Shown one piece after another: positions 36,675 through 54,944 of a DNA stretch of 64,000 bases (position 1 is its first letter; each line of letters starts with the position of its first letter). Location: positions 82,403,095 through 82,467,094 of the forward strand of contig CM038228.1 of NCBI GenBank assembly GCA_021442155.1, in the 5' to 3' direction. The DNA comes from Cymbidium sinense. Its lineage: Eukaryota > Streptophyta > Magnoliopsida > Asparagales > Orchidaceae. A program made the translations under genes and the position numbers. The notes under the pieces are model-generated. The model was not told where the DNA came from. It was given only the letters and a program-made list of their open reading frames with translations, and did not search any database.

Positions 36675-39600
36675 TATGGTATGAAATACTATCTCAAAAG
36701 ATAGATACATTACCCTGTAATGGATCTAATCACCTAATAAAAACTCCTAAGGCATGATGAATCTTCGAATGTACCAAAGATTTTTTTTTTTTTTGCTTTA
36801 CATGGATGAATAAAGTAGGGTTTATATTAAATTAGGTTCTAAGGTTCCCTATAAGGGCAAGTCCCCATAGTTAATTATATCTTAGGAAATGAAATTCCCT
36901 CAAAATACTCTTGATTAAAGTAGACAATTATCATCTCCAAAGATTTTAAGGTTAGATTATCAAAGGATTGGTTATATTCAGGAAAATCAAGTGGGAAAGT
37001 TCAAGGAGAAGACTTATTTTAGAAATCCAAAGGGGAGAAGTAGAAAGTACTCATGATACTAGAAAGCCTAGTGAGCATTCCAATCTATTCTATAATTGGG
37101 CTTTATATATTTGAAAGTAAAGAGATTTATTAATTTTAGTAAAGAGATAATAACTCCCTCCTCTTGATCAATCCCACTTGATCTTCTAAAAATTAACCAA
37201 TTGATTGATATTTCTATCTTTGAAATCTTTGGAGACAACGATCATTTATCTTAACTGAGAGTATTCTTTAGGAATCTCGTTCCTTAGGATGTAATTAACT
37301 ATGGGGGCTTGCCTCAATAGAGAACTTAATGAACCTAGTTTAAAATAAACCCTACTTTACTTTTTCATGTAAAGTAGGGGAAGAATCTCTGGTACATATG
37401 AAGACCCATAGTCCTTAGGAGCCCTTATTGAGGTGATTAAGTCTGTTGTAGGGTGGTCACTTTTATCTTTTGAGATAGTACACCTTTTCATAATGTCGCA
37501 CCTGATCACCCTAATAAAAATATCTGCGGATCTATGTAGTGTCTCAACAAGGCATATATTTTTGTTTTCATTTATCCTCTCCCAAAGGATAGATGAAGGC
37601 AAGAATATTTTCACCACAAGGGACTTCATTTCTTCATTCTTTCATATCTTCATGCATTTTCCTCCTTCTTAGATTTGTTGGACTTCAAGGCATCACACGG
37701 CACCCCAAGAGAAAGCTTTATGGCTAGGTATCACTTTTTAAAGCATGTTAATTTGATTTAGTTCTCTTTAGTGAATGGCTTATTATATATTTTAAAATTA
37801 ATCCCAAGTTTAGGTTCACTTTAAATAATGTTATTCATTATGAAAGGCATCTAAAGATTAATCTAATTGAATTACTATCACATGACATATGCTAGTCCAT
37901 TTCTTTCCATCACATGTAACATGCATATAATTTTGATCCTAAGTGTACTTATACATGCAATATGTTTGAGCACACTTAAATGATGAATGTCTAAATGTGG
38001 ATTCAAAGTTTATATCCTTTTATGTGATTGAATTATTTAATCATATTAGTTTAAAGCTCTATCTAAATTCTTATACAAAAAGACATAAGGATGAAATTAA
38101 ATAGATATGTGTCATTATTAATCAGGAAGTGAGATAATCAAATAACCTACTTAGGGCTAGCTAAAGCTTCATATTCCTGGGATGTCCAAACTATATACCA
38201 ATTTGTATTCAAACATATGTAAATTTATATACATGAAGATGAGAAAGAAAGCTCCAAATTACATGACTAATTAATCCAAACACTTGATCGATTATGGATG
38301 TGTGCTTTTTTAGTAGAAGAGAGGGATTTTCTTCCATTAACCATACATACATACACATGTAAAGAGAAATGAGCAAGTACATGCCTATGTTAACCAGAGA
38401 AGTGAGGTAAGCAAATGACCAATTTGGGGATAACTAAAGCCTCGTATTCCCGGGATGTCCAGACTATATACTTTGTTATCTCACTACACATGAATGTATA
38501 TGTAAATAAGGGGAGGAAAATCATGGAAAAATTACATTTTTGTTTGATTAAGATATTTATGTATGTGAAGCAAAATTCCATCCCAATTCTAATGCAAAAA
38601 AAAATGTAAATGAAATCAAATAAGAGTGTGTCATTGTTAACCAGGGAAGTGAGGTAATCAAATGACCTCCTTGGGGCTAACTAAAGCTTTGTATTCCGGG
38701 ATGTCCAGACTAGATACTTATTAACATTCAAATTCATGTAAAACTACACATGAATTAAGGAAAAAAAAGCTTTACTTCACATACATAAATTATAAGCACA
38801 TTCAAACTTATATGTATTCATAACTACCATCACTCTAATCAATGTACTTGAATTATAAATTTTAAAAAAATAATTTGAATTTATTAATGGTAATAGCCAC
38901 TCATATTATAAATTAATTCAACACCTGCAAGCTTATATAAAGAAAAAATATTTGATTTATTTAAATTTGAAAGAATGAATGTATGAAATCAAATGACATA
39001 CAACATTTAACATGATTGAAAAAGAATAAATAAACATAAACACATGATTTCATTCAATCAAATTAATTCCTAAGAATAATCATATCAAATAAAACTATTT
39101 AATGTAAACCAAAGCTTTCTTAATATCATTTTTAATTTCATATTTTGATTTGATTTAAGAATGTGAGAAAAGATTTGCTGATCTAAACCCATTCTCATGT
39201 TTTTTAATTGATTTAGTTTATTGAAATATACATAAGTTAATCTTATGAGTTAATTAAGTTGTAATATGTAATAAATCCATTACCCTTTCTTATATTACCC
39301 TAACACAATTATCCAAATAATTATGAGCCAAGATGATATGCACATACATTGGAAATAAAATTAGCAATTATCCTAAGAAAGAAAAGGGCTTAATGTAATT
39401 GGCTCATAATTAATGGTGGACTAACCTAGAGAACTTAATTAAGTACTCTTATAATTCACTCACACATGTGGGCTAATTATGATTTCCTTAGGTTATTGAA
39501 CACCTAAGGGTCTACCTAAGACTTAATTAATTAAAGTCTAACATGATTAATATTTTAATTTAATCAATTAAATAATTTAAGTAATTAATTAGGCCTTAAT

Positions 39601-42600
39601 TAGTTTGATTAATGGAATGAACCTCGGGGAAAGGGGCTAAGGAGGATACCTCAACTTTATCCTATAGGTTTATTCACTATTAAACAACAGTTAACAACTT
39701 AATTAATTAATTTATTACTATTCATGGAATTAATTAATTATTAACTTAATAGAGTAATTAGGGCTTAATTAGTTAATTTTCTTAATTAATTAAGCAATAA
39801 ATCCCAAGAAAACTATCGGAGGCAAAAGTCATCCCATTAAATCAACCCACAAAGTTTAGATTAATTACTAAAGTAATTAAAGGGTAATTAAGTCAATTAA
39901 ATTTATAATTAAACCTTAATTAAACCCTAATTACTATTCAAAATTAATTTAAAATATTTTTAATAAATTTCCCTCTGAAATACCTTTAAAATAAGTATTT
40001 ATTTGTATTTTTTACTTTTTCTATCATTAGTTATAATTTTTGCAAATTTCATCCATTAAACACATTATTTAGGCCTAATTAATTCTTAATTATGTTGGCG
40101 CCATGTGGTGCGCTGACGCGGCGCACTTTTCACATTGCATTGCAGGATTAGTTATTAAAAATAATCCTAGTCAACGCTTGCGTCGGCGAAACGCTCTTTC
40201 TCGTGCACCGTCTAATCTAAAATTGGATGGTCATGATTAAACCCACAATGCAAAAGGATCAAATTAGATCGATCTATCAGATCTAATCATGATCGTCCAT
40301 TCTGATCGACGCGGACAGTGTGTGATCTATCGCCATGCGAGCAAGGGAGAACGGAGTCCGTCCGCCATTATTCACATGATCTAAGCTCACTCAAGCTCGG
40401 ATTGACTCCAAATGAACCCTACACCTTCACACAGAGGATCCAAGGGGATTCAACTATTAAGATCACCTGTCGTGCAAGTTTTCTTCAAAAAGCTCATGCA
40501 AATTTTTCACCCAAGGTCAATTTTAATGGCATAGCTCACCGAAGCTCAAGACTAGTGGCATAACGATTAAGAAAGTTTCGTCTAGTAGAGACAAAGCCCT
40601 ACTGATCGGCATGAGCTTTTATTTGGTGTAGTTTGCTCAGAAGGCCATGAACTGAAGCTTGGGAGACTGGTGTTGATCAAAATTGCACGTCTGGTGGTCG
40701 GATGGCTCAGGAGGATTCATTCTTGCTCAACTAGCTCCAAGGATGGTATAAAGTTAATTGCACTTTGGTGGAGGTTTGAGCAATTGGTGTCCTGTCTTAG
40801 TTAGAAATTGAGAATAGAGAGATTGGGGAGCTTGAGAAACACTCTAGAAAGCTTTTGGCGGCTCATCTTAGGGTTCTCTAACTATGAGGGAGTGTGTGTG
40901 TTTAGAGTTGGAATGAGGGGGGGGGTATGCCCCTTCCTCATCTGTTTGGCTTGATTTGGCATTTTGTGCATGTTTGGCCATCGGTGGTGGCTAAGAATGG
41001 TAGAGAATCTCCTTAGGTGGCTCAGTTTGAGTGGGCTTGGGAAGTGGCTACCAAGGTGGAATCATGAGTGTCCTATGGGTTTCAAATGCTCCAATGGGGG
41101 AGGTGAGGTAATTTCACCTTCCCTTAGATGACCCAACCACCTTTGGGTCTAGTTGGGCAGTGTCATAGGAGCCTAGGTGGACCAATGAGAGAGTGTCAAG
41201 TGGCTAAAGAATGAAAATGACCACTTATATGGGTGATTTGTCTCATGTGATACCCTTAGATGAATGGTAGGATGGTCATTTGGTATGAGATTTGATTTGG
41301 GTAGATTTAAAATGAGTCAAAAGTAAGTTGGGCCAAATTTCATGTCATTTGGAATTGATTAAGTCCACTTTGGCTCAATTTGGCCCATTTGGGTCAATTT
41401 GGGACAAATAGGGCTAGGATGACCAATTGGTCAAATTGGGTCAAACTAAAAGTTTGGTCAAGTTCATATGATCATTTGGGATGTATTGGTGTCATTGGTT
41501 TCATTTAATTTGGTTTAGATCTGGTTTTGGTTCATTTGGAACTAGTTGGGTCAAATAGGTCAACTTGACCAATTTGACCAAATTGACCAAATTAGGTTGG
41601 GTTAAGCTTGGATTGGATTTGGTTGAATCATTTAGAGTATGTTGTAGGCTTTGTTTGAGTTTAATTTAGATTTGATTAGGTTTTAGGTTGGTTTGACAAT
41701 TTAGGTCAAGTTAGGTTCAAAAGGTCATTTGGGTTTAGTGGGTCGATTTAGCTCAATTGAGGCTTTGGTCAAGTTCAACAATCAATTTGAAATGAACTTG
41801 ATCCATTGGTTGCAATCAATTTGGTTTATATTTTGATTTGACCTAATTTGGTCTTTTAGGTCAAGTTGGGTTAACTTGGGTCAAGAGGGCCAATTGGGTT
41901 TGGTTTGGCTCAATTGAAGGTCAAGTCATGTTCCAATATTGATTTTGGGTTGGTATGAATCATTAGTTTCAAGGGATTTGGCTTAGGTTGCAATTTAGCT
42001 AGTTTGGGTTCATATGGGTTAAAGGATTGACTTCGTCAAAGGACCAAGTTGACTTGGTTTGACCCAATTTGTGACAATTGAACAACCTAGGGTGATCAAA
42101 AATCATGATGGGAGATGGGAGATTTTGGTGGGCTTGGTTCAATCTAATTTGGGTACGATTTAAATTTGGTTCAAATAGGTCAAATTGGCCACTTTGGGTC
42201 AAGTGGACCAATTGGATTTAGTTGGCTTGATTTTGGATTGAGTTTCATTTAGTTGAGGTTATAAATGGATTTGGGATTGATATATAAATTTCATTGCAAC
42301 TGATTTGGGTTTGGATGAGTTTTGATTCATTTAAGTATTTCAAGTCAAATGCGCTAAGTTGGGTTTAACTTGAGTTGATTTTGGTTTGGCTGGATGATTG
42401 TAGATTTCATTTATATTTATGAATATGATTGAAAGTATGATTGATTCATGAGAAAATCAATGGAATTTGGGTTTTGGAATGAAAGAATTTGGCTAAGTCC
42501 ATGGAGTTGGGTCATATGTCTTATGTTTGGATTTTGATTTGGTTTAATTTAGTTTTGGTCGTTTAAATGTATATTTCATTTATGTTTATGAAGATTATTG

Positions 42601-43187
42601 AAGATATAAATTGATTATGAGAAAATCAATTAAGTTTGGATTTATTTGGATGGGATTTTTAGCTAAGCCCATGAAGGTAGGTCATAGGGCTTAGAAAGAG
42701 TTTTGATTTTGGTATGACTTAGTTTTGGTCATGTGATTGTAAATTTGATTTATATTTGTAGAGATGATTGAAGATATGATTGATCCATAAGAAAATCAAT
42801 TGAGTTTGGCTAAGTTCATGAAATTGATTCAAAGGACTTAGGAAATATTTCAAGTTTGAATTTGATCCTGGGCTTTAATCATTTGGTTTTGAAATTTGTT
42901 ATAGATTTTAATCATTTGATTTGGATTTGGATTTGAAGTTTGAATTGAGCTTGAGGTTTGGTTTAAGAAGGTGAACATGGATTGGATTTGGGTTATAGGG
43001 TAGGTGAATTATTCTAATCTCAAAGGCATAGCTAAATCCTATGGTTAACTCTTCTAAGTCTCTAGGCTTAGGTTAAGTGTTCACCTAAGTGCTATAAGTG
43101 TCTTATGACTAAGGAACTCTTAGTGTTTAGAAGACTCCTAAGTTTAAGAAGAGGGGATGAGAACTCACTCCAAAATTGAGGTCAATA
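36675..43187 (-). repeat. 5' LTR of element E (E2), with deletions
   Basis: Colinear with 15,716-23,379 but about 1.1 kb shorter. The first ~100 bp are shortened (tatggtatgaaatactatct). A stretch equivalent to about 16,260-16,760 is replaced by an inverted LTR fragment (37,140-37,560). Two further pieces, equivalent to about 16,780-17,240 and 17,345-17,985, are missing. From 37,740 to 43,187 it follows 17,985-23,379 closely, with three ~85 bp blocks, the AT-rich segment, the GC-rich island and the GGTCAA-rich stretch. The outer end reads gaggtcaata, not gaggtcaaca. Confidence 0.85.
37140..37560 (+). repeat. Inverted LTR fragment inside the 5' LTR of element E
   Basis: The reverse complement of this stretch follows the start of the LTR: the gacactacatagatc block, ctatctcaaaagata, ctcctaaggactatggg, catgtaaagtagg, ttgaggcaagcccccatag and ttaattacatcctaagga. 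It lies tail-to-tail with the direct copy at 36,675-37,137, so the two form an inverted repeat of ~0.45 kb arms with almost no spacer. The inverted arm contains the gacac...gtgatcagg portion that the direct arm lacks, so it came from another LTR copy and is not a simple fold-back of its neighbour. Confidence 0.8.
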
Positions 43188-46100
43188 ATAGTCTACACAT
43201 CACAAGGAATCATAAAAGAATCACAGAATGACTTAACCTAAGTCTAGGGTCCATGACCTAATGATCTAGTGTGTGAAGTAAATAGACTTGTGTAGCAAGA
43301 CTTTGCTAAGCCTCTTTAGTTTAAGTTTCATGTTGGAGTTTGAATTTGTTTGAATTTTACCTTTGGGTGGTTTTAATTCAAATGATTTAGTGATTTACTT
43401 TTCATTTTCATTTCTACTTTATTTGGTTAAAGTGATGTTTGGGTTTTCAAGAATGAAGAGTATAATGGATTCTATTTTTGGATGGAATATATTCTATTCT
43501 ACATCCTAACTCCTAATAAAATGAAATCTTCATCCTAAGATGAAAATCTACCCCAATGGTCTTACTAAGTTCCCTAAGTATCTTAATTAATCCTTTTGAT
43601 TTTATTTATTTTGTTGGAATTTGGATTTATGTTTTATTTCTTTTCTTTGAAATTTAGATTTGATTTGATTGAAGTATTTCATTTGATTTATTTGAATTGG
43701 TTTATTTGATTTAATTTATTTCATTTATTTTATTCGATTTAGTTTGATTTGGTGTTTTGACTTTGGTTTGTATCATTTGATTTGTATTAATGTTTTGGAT
43801 TAAGTTATGTTGCTTTCATTTAGTTTGATTTATGTTAACTTAGAGTATTTAGGTTAAGGTTTGATTTCATTTGATTTGATTCAGGTTTTTTAATTATGAA
43901 TTTATTAACTTAAGGTTTAATTACTCTTAATATGATTTATTAATTTCATTAACCCTTAAGTACAGTAATTGATTAAATTATTTGACTTAGGATGATGGAA
44001 AACCTTCTTATGTATTTCTGATGTTTAATTGAAATTAATTCAAGTTTTTTCATGATTTAATGGATTAATGAATTTTCTTTATTCATTATTTGATTAATAT
44101 TGATCTAGAAATTTGGAAATTCATAATCCAAAAATCAATTAGGTTTGAAATTTTTATGGCAAGTGGGGTTACATGCCCAATTCATGTTTCCAAAGTTTCA
44201 TCATGATTAGATTCATAATTAGGGTGTAATTAAGGTTTTAATTATTTCATTAAAACCCAAATTAAGCCTAATTTGAAGCACATTATTTGAGGGTTTTATT
44301 TTTTTATTGATTACTCTCTAAAATATGTTTTCAAAGAGGGTTTATTCATAATTTTTGGACATTTGGTTGATTTATTATGATTTAATTAAGTTATGATTAT
44401 TATTTGATTTATTTCATTCATTTAATTCCTTAATTAAGCCAATTTGTGATTTATTAAGTTTGGATGAGTTTCATTAGTATTTTAATATTCATTAAGCTTC
44501 ATTAAGTTGAGTTAAGGTTGTTTGATTCATTTTCATTAATTAATTTATCTAATATTGATGTATTTAATTAAAATTTAGGTTTAGGATTTGAAATTTCATT
44601 TCTCATGAATTACATTTCAATAATTCATGAAAACTTTTTCTAAGGAGTGTTTTAATATCAATTTTATTTCCCCATGGTTTCATTTGAATTTTATTGATGG
44701 TTTTAGAGTAATTAAGGTTTACTTGATTTTAATGAAACCAAAATTAAAGCTAAAATACCCAAAATAAATTGGGGGTTTTAATTTTTATAGATTCCTCTCA
44801 TCAAGATGAATCCATAAAGCCTAAGTTTGAATTTTTTTAGGTATATATTTATTTTTCTATGAATTTTTGAATTTTTATGAATTTTAATTAATTTTTAATA
44901 AATTTTTAAAAGGATTTAGTCATTTTATCATAACCGGATGGCCTCAGGCCGCCGCCACATTGCAAGTGGGCCATGTAGATCCCACATGGCATCCATGTCA
45001 AAAAAAGTGCCATGTGGGATGATTTTTAATCGTTCAATCGAAGATAGTTTGGCCACGATCAACCTGTGGTTCCCAAAAGGATTAAATTGGATGTCCGCCT
45101 AGATCAAGACTATTTGATCCTAATAAAGAAGATCTTACAAGAATTGCGGAGCAATACGTAACTGAACGAAGTACAACATTCTTCTTTTTCGCCGATGGTG
45201 ATTGCCAGTGAATTACACCGTGATTTTGATTTAAAATCGATCGATTTAGGACCCATTTATATAGTTTAATCTACTTGGAGATCAAATTCCCTTCAAAAAA
45301 AGGCTAAAATTAATGGACTAGAGGCTTGGTTAGGGAGCGTACCTTGATTCTGGAGATCACCGATGATGGGATAAACTCCATTAGCAGCGTTTCACCTCGA
45401 CGAAGGTGTGGATGAAGTTTGATGGCTTGCCTCTTCGTCGATTGGTCCCTATACCAATATTGGTTCAGTTTTTCTACATCATTAGTCATTTTTTAGCTTT
45501 CCGGTGGCAAGGGGTCGGGGTGGAGATTCATTTGAGGTCATCCCGACCTCTAGAACATGTTGGAAACTTCAATTTGATGAGAAACCTTCTCTTTTGGATT
45601 TCACATTAGAGGGGCTCAGTTTTTGTACGTTCACCGATGTGCCGGTGGCGAGAAGCTGGGGGAAGGGTCTGGATCTCCATCTCTTGCCTTGGTGGACATT
45701 TTGGAATGAAAAGGGGGAAGGGAATAGGATCCCCCTCCCCTCTTTCCATGGATGGCTGAGAGCTCCATTTATTAGTTTCTTGGTGGCCGTAATATGGGCA
45801 CCGGCGGCGGTAAGGCCGACCAAGGGGTGGATTCAATCCCCAGCCTTGTGAACATGTTTAGACGAAGATTGGGAAGGGAGGATGGCTTTAGGCATATTTT
45901 TTTCCCTTGGCTGAGCCACTTCCTTCTTCTTCCTTCTTTTTTTCCCCCTTGGAGAAAAGCAAATTACCTTTTTGCTTCTTTGGCTTAATGACCTTCAATT
46001 AATGGCAGCCATCTCCCTTAAGAGGTGGGATGAGGCATATGGAAGAGGAGAAGTGAAACTTGCTTTCTTCCTATGCATTTTCAAATTATTTATTTATTTT

Positions 46101-47183
46101 TTCTTCTTTTGAATTTTATTTTTATAGTTAATGGAATCACCATTAAAGTCTTTGGACTAATAAGTGGTTACCCCTATCAAACTCAAATGAATTTCAGTTC
46201 AAGTTTGAACCCATTTGACTTGGAGTGAAATTTTGAATCCACACCAAGTATTTGAATTCAAAATGTTTAGATTTTAATTTTATTCTTGTAATTTTGGGTT
46301 TAATCATATTCAATTGATGATCAATTTAGTTTTGATTTAATTAATTTATTTAATTTTGAATGTCATTTCATTTTAACCAATTTAGCCTAAATGGGTTAAA
46401 TTTGGTTTCAATTGAATTCAAATGACCAATTTAACTCAATTGAATTGGGTTTGGACTCTAATCATGCTTGATCATATGTGTGAGATGATTTGGAGTGATT
46501 GATTTCATTTAATTTTAATTGGATTTCAATTTGAACCCATTTGACCCAAAGTGGGCTTAATGGGTTAAGCTTGGGTTTCATTTAGGTCAAACGACCAATT
46601 TGACCAAATTAGACCCGATGGTGAGTTAAATTGTGTTTGATTATCATTTCCAAATGATTTTGAATAATCAAATTGAATTAAATTCAATTTGATTTGGGTT
46701 TGAACCCAATAGGACCCATTTAGGTTCATTTACACTAAGTAGTCTAATTAACCAAATTAAGACCTAAATGAATTTGAATTTCTTTAGATTCATGATTAAT
46801 CATGTTTATTTGGTCATTTGAAACATTTTAAGTGATTTAATTTGGTCAAATTCTTGGTGGGTTGACCTTTGACTAGCTGGATCCCACCTAAGTCAAACCT
46901 ATATCAAACCTATGTCAAATGGGTTAACTAAATTTGACTTTGGATTTTTTTTTTAATTTGATTTCATTTTGATTTATTTGGATTTTATTTGAGATAATCC
47001 AAATTTGAAATTTGGGTTGATTCCACCTAAGCTAATTATGTTAGCTCAAACCTAAAGAAAGTGTCCTAGGTCACTAGGTATAATGTCCAAAGCACTGAAT
47101 TAGAAGATTCCTATTTGAGATTAGGACATCCTAATTACTTATTTTAGAGTTCAAATTAACCTCATCCTAAAATGAGGTCAACA
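43188..47183 (-). mobile_element. LTR D, right part
   Basis: Continues the LTR begun at 13,863-15,715. It contains the ttaattaa-rich part (43,890-44,930), a GC-rich island (44,935-45,200), a more GC-rich stretch with several overlapping short frames (45,400-46,000, none recognisable), and a weaker GGTCAA/TTGACC region (46,380-46,940). The end is aaatgaggtcaaca at 47,183, followed by the tatac duplication. It has diverged clearly from C, E and F. Confidence 0.75.
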
Positions 47184-52136
<4,953 letters not shown>

Positions 52137-52141
52137 GAGGT

Positions 52142-54944
52142 ATAAGTGAAAGTGAGATATAAGGGGCAAAGGGGAAAGATGAACAAGTGGAGGTATAAGG
52201 GGCAAAATGAAAAACTATAAAATAGTCTAAATAAAGAAAAGAATTATTAATTCAAGTTGTCTTATTTTATTTTTGATATCGTGTTGTTTACACTGTTGTT
52301 TGATTTATGCTTATGATAAATATTAGTTTTTATATAGACACTGTACTTGATAGATACAACATGTGACTTGTTGAAATATTATTTTAATTTATTTAAATTT
52401 ATAAAATGGTACTTTTGGTAAATATCTATTCTTTTTTTTATGTATTGAAAGCTGTAGTAGATTTTGAGTAGCCTACTGTGCTGTGGTTGCTCACCCTTAT
52501 CGTATTTACATATGTTAATTCAAGAAAATGTAAGGCTCAGATTGAGTAAAGGCTTTTGATTAATATTAAGAGCGTGACTTTAGGTATAATTCTACTTTAG
52601 ATATACTCTTTTGATAGTCATAATAGTATACGTATTTTATTGGTAGAAAAATCATACCATAATTACTATTTTGTGTACAGTTGTGGTATGATACGATGTG
52701 TCTACTTTTTGTTTTTTGATATTTTGATGATAATAGTGGCTATATTTTGTGTAATTGAAGAAAAAAAATTTCTTATAAATAGATCTTAGGTATTTATTTA
52801 AGTGTTATCTCTCGACACGATGTGACCTATCTTGATATGGTGGTTTACATTGGGTTGGGTTGTGACTTTCTCTCATCCTCATGGTGCCACCTACCCCATC
52901 TGTTCAACCAAACCATGACTGAACAATAACTGCCTACCCCATCATCGTTCAATTGAATGGTGAAGCATTATTATTTTCTGATGATGCAATAAAACAACAG
53001 CCAAAGATGCCACCGTTGTTTCATTCTAAGATGAGGAGCAATCTTTTGTCCATGACAATGAATGATTGGTAGAAGACCACCTTCTCGAGTTTCAGCAATC
53101 CAAGAGAGAACTCCATTAGATGATCAAAGCATTGAAGGCTTCAATTTATCCTAAGCCTCTAAAATAGAACTTAAGTTGAATTATAGTTCCAGCATTCTCT
53201 CAGAAGGTGTTCCTCACACTTTTTTGATCTTCCATGGTTCATTGACCATTGTAATCACTAATCGAATTGTTAAGTTTTTTACATAAATATCTTTGAAGGA
53301 TGAAGTTGAATTCATTGCATGTATTTCCAACTTCACTCATCTAAGTTCTGTTGAAAAACATAAATTGAAGAAGAGATAGTTACAAAGGAAGAAAATATGG
53401 ATAAGACATTGGATATATTAATAAAAAGCAAGCCAAGCAGATAAAATTATGTTACTTCAACTTCAAATTATATGAATATTGAACTAAAAAAGTTATTAAG
53501 ATTTGAACCATTAAGGGTAGAGTTGCTTGGGGAATTCTCACTCATCAATGCAAGGGTCTCCAATAATGGCTTTGGCTTGAATTTGACAAAAATGAAGTAT
53601 CCAAAATTATAGTTTTATTATTATCAAAATGGAATTGTCAGGTGTAGGTAGAGTGACGAGGACAACTGTCTCCTTGATATCCTCCATAGACTTTGCCACA
53701 CCTTGTCAACCACCATTGCCGTAACCTCCATGCATTCTACTTCTTTGGGTGCTTTAAAAGTTGCAGTGGGGGTGATGGGCTCTCGATCTTCAGGACTTCT
53801 TGTAGATTTGAAGTAGTGATGGGCTCTTCCACCTTGGGATCCACGCATAGTCACCTCAACCCTTGCTGATGGCTGTCTCCTCGACGACATTCCGAAATTG
53901 GCGTTCGGCCTAGATTAGTGATAATGCTTGATGCGACAGTAGAGTTTGAGGTGGAAAAGATGGCGATGGTTGCCCTCTATGCTCAAAGCATCCTTCTAGG
54001 GCTGGAAGAAAGAGAAGTTCAAGGTTCAATAGTTCAACCAGGATTAAATCGGGGGTTGAACTAGATGATGTAATAAATATTTAAAATATTAAAACTAATC
54101 TAAATTATGAAATAATATAAATATATGATAAATATAAAATAAAATAAATAATATATAAGTAATATTTATAATAATGATAAATTTAAAAATCAATTAAAAT
54201 TTATTAAGATATAATTATACATCTTTTATATATCTAAATATGTGTATACTAAAGATATTTAAAAATTATGAATAAGTTTTATATATATTTATAAATATTA
54301 ATATAATTTATAATAAAAACATAAAGTTTTTTGAAAAAACTATTTTAAAATTTATAAAATATAAATAATAATATAATATATAATATGTAAAATATTTATA
54401 ATATATTATTATAAAATTTATATTCCTAGAATAATTTTTTTATATTATAAAAAAATTATAATAAGAGTATAAAATTAAAATTTAAAATGTTATTTTTTTA
54501 TTCTTAGATTTAAAAGCCCATTTAATATTTTAAAAGTTCAATTCTTTAGTTTAATTCTTTATTCCTATAGTCTAAGTCAAGTTTCAACATATTTCTAAAA
54601 CTTTTTGTCCTACATCATAAAAGAAGTTAATGTTATACTCTTTGTATACAAGAAAAGAGCTTTCATAAAAAGAAAAAAGCTTTGCACCCACCCAAGTGGT
54701 GTCTTGACATGATAGCTTGATATTTATATTACAAAGTAATTTGGCTAAATTTATATTAATAATTATAAAGTTTTTAAGATGTATTAAATTTATTTTAAAA
54801 ACATTTAATTAAAATATTATGTTTAATTATTAGTTCAAAATTTTTAATCATTTCATTTAGAAATTAAAAGAAATTAAATGAGATTCATTTGAACCGGCCA
54901 ACTTTATATAATCGGGACTGGTTCCAGCTGACCAAGCGTTTCAA
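52142..54944. other. Low-copy-looking AT-rich spacer right of the nest
   Basis: A short direct repeat 'gaggtataa..ggggcaaa' occurs at 52,137-52,210. From about 52,800 to 54,060 the base composition is more balanced and gene-like, but I find no continuous coding frame on either strand. From 54,060 to 54,880 it is extremely AT-rich. Words such as gaaccggcc (about 54,890) and, beyond the foldback element, gattgaatcggtcggtccag (about 56,480-56,505) suggest that the foldback element landed in another old transposon. Confidence 0.4.
53624..53890 (-). CDS. Unidentified 88-codon ORF, possible gene remnant
   Basis: The frame begins MSSRRQPSARVEVTMRGSQGGRAHHYF and continues STRSPEDREPITPTATFKAPKEVECMEVTAMVVDKVWQS. 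It is basic at the N-terminus with no signal peptide and no membrane segment. Codon composition looks more coding-like than the surroundings. I do not recognise the family. Neighbouring sequence on the same strand has no obvious continuation, so it may be the first exon of a lost gene or a chance frame. Confidence 0.25.
   Translation of the reverse strand: MSSRRQPSARVEVTMRGSQGGRAHHYFKSTRSPEDREPITPTATFKAPKEVECMEVTAMVVDKVWQSLWRISRRQLSSSLYLHLTIPF

Larger units (their letters stand above)
15716..43187 (-). mobile_element. Element E: degenerate TAT/Ogre-type Ty3/gypsy retrotransposon, ~27.5 kb
   Basis: A two-LTR element read on the minus strand, with a ~6.5 kb 5' LTR (36,675-43,187), a 13.3 kb internal region and a ~7.7 kb 3' LTR (15,716-23,379). 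The internal order is primer-binding site, leader with hairpin array, ORF1 region, gag, protease, RT, RNase H, integrase, then a repeat-rich 3' untranslated region. Integrase after RNase H makes it Ty3/gypsy rather than Ty1/copia or a pararetrovirus. The great length, very long LTRs, extra RNase H-like segment and a PBS of the form tagcgactctg are known features of the TAT/Ogre lineage. The two LTRs differ at roughly one base in ten in stretches lined up by eye, so the insertion is old. I found no convincing target duplication (gacat on the left, atagt on the right). All coding parts are broken. Confidence 0.85.

Noticed and set aside
45406..45988. Cluster of overlapping ORFs on both strands suggesting a gene
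   Set aside because: They lie within LTR D in its more GC-rich part, where stops are rarer by chance. None has a recognisable domain and they overlap in several frames.
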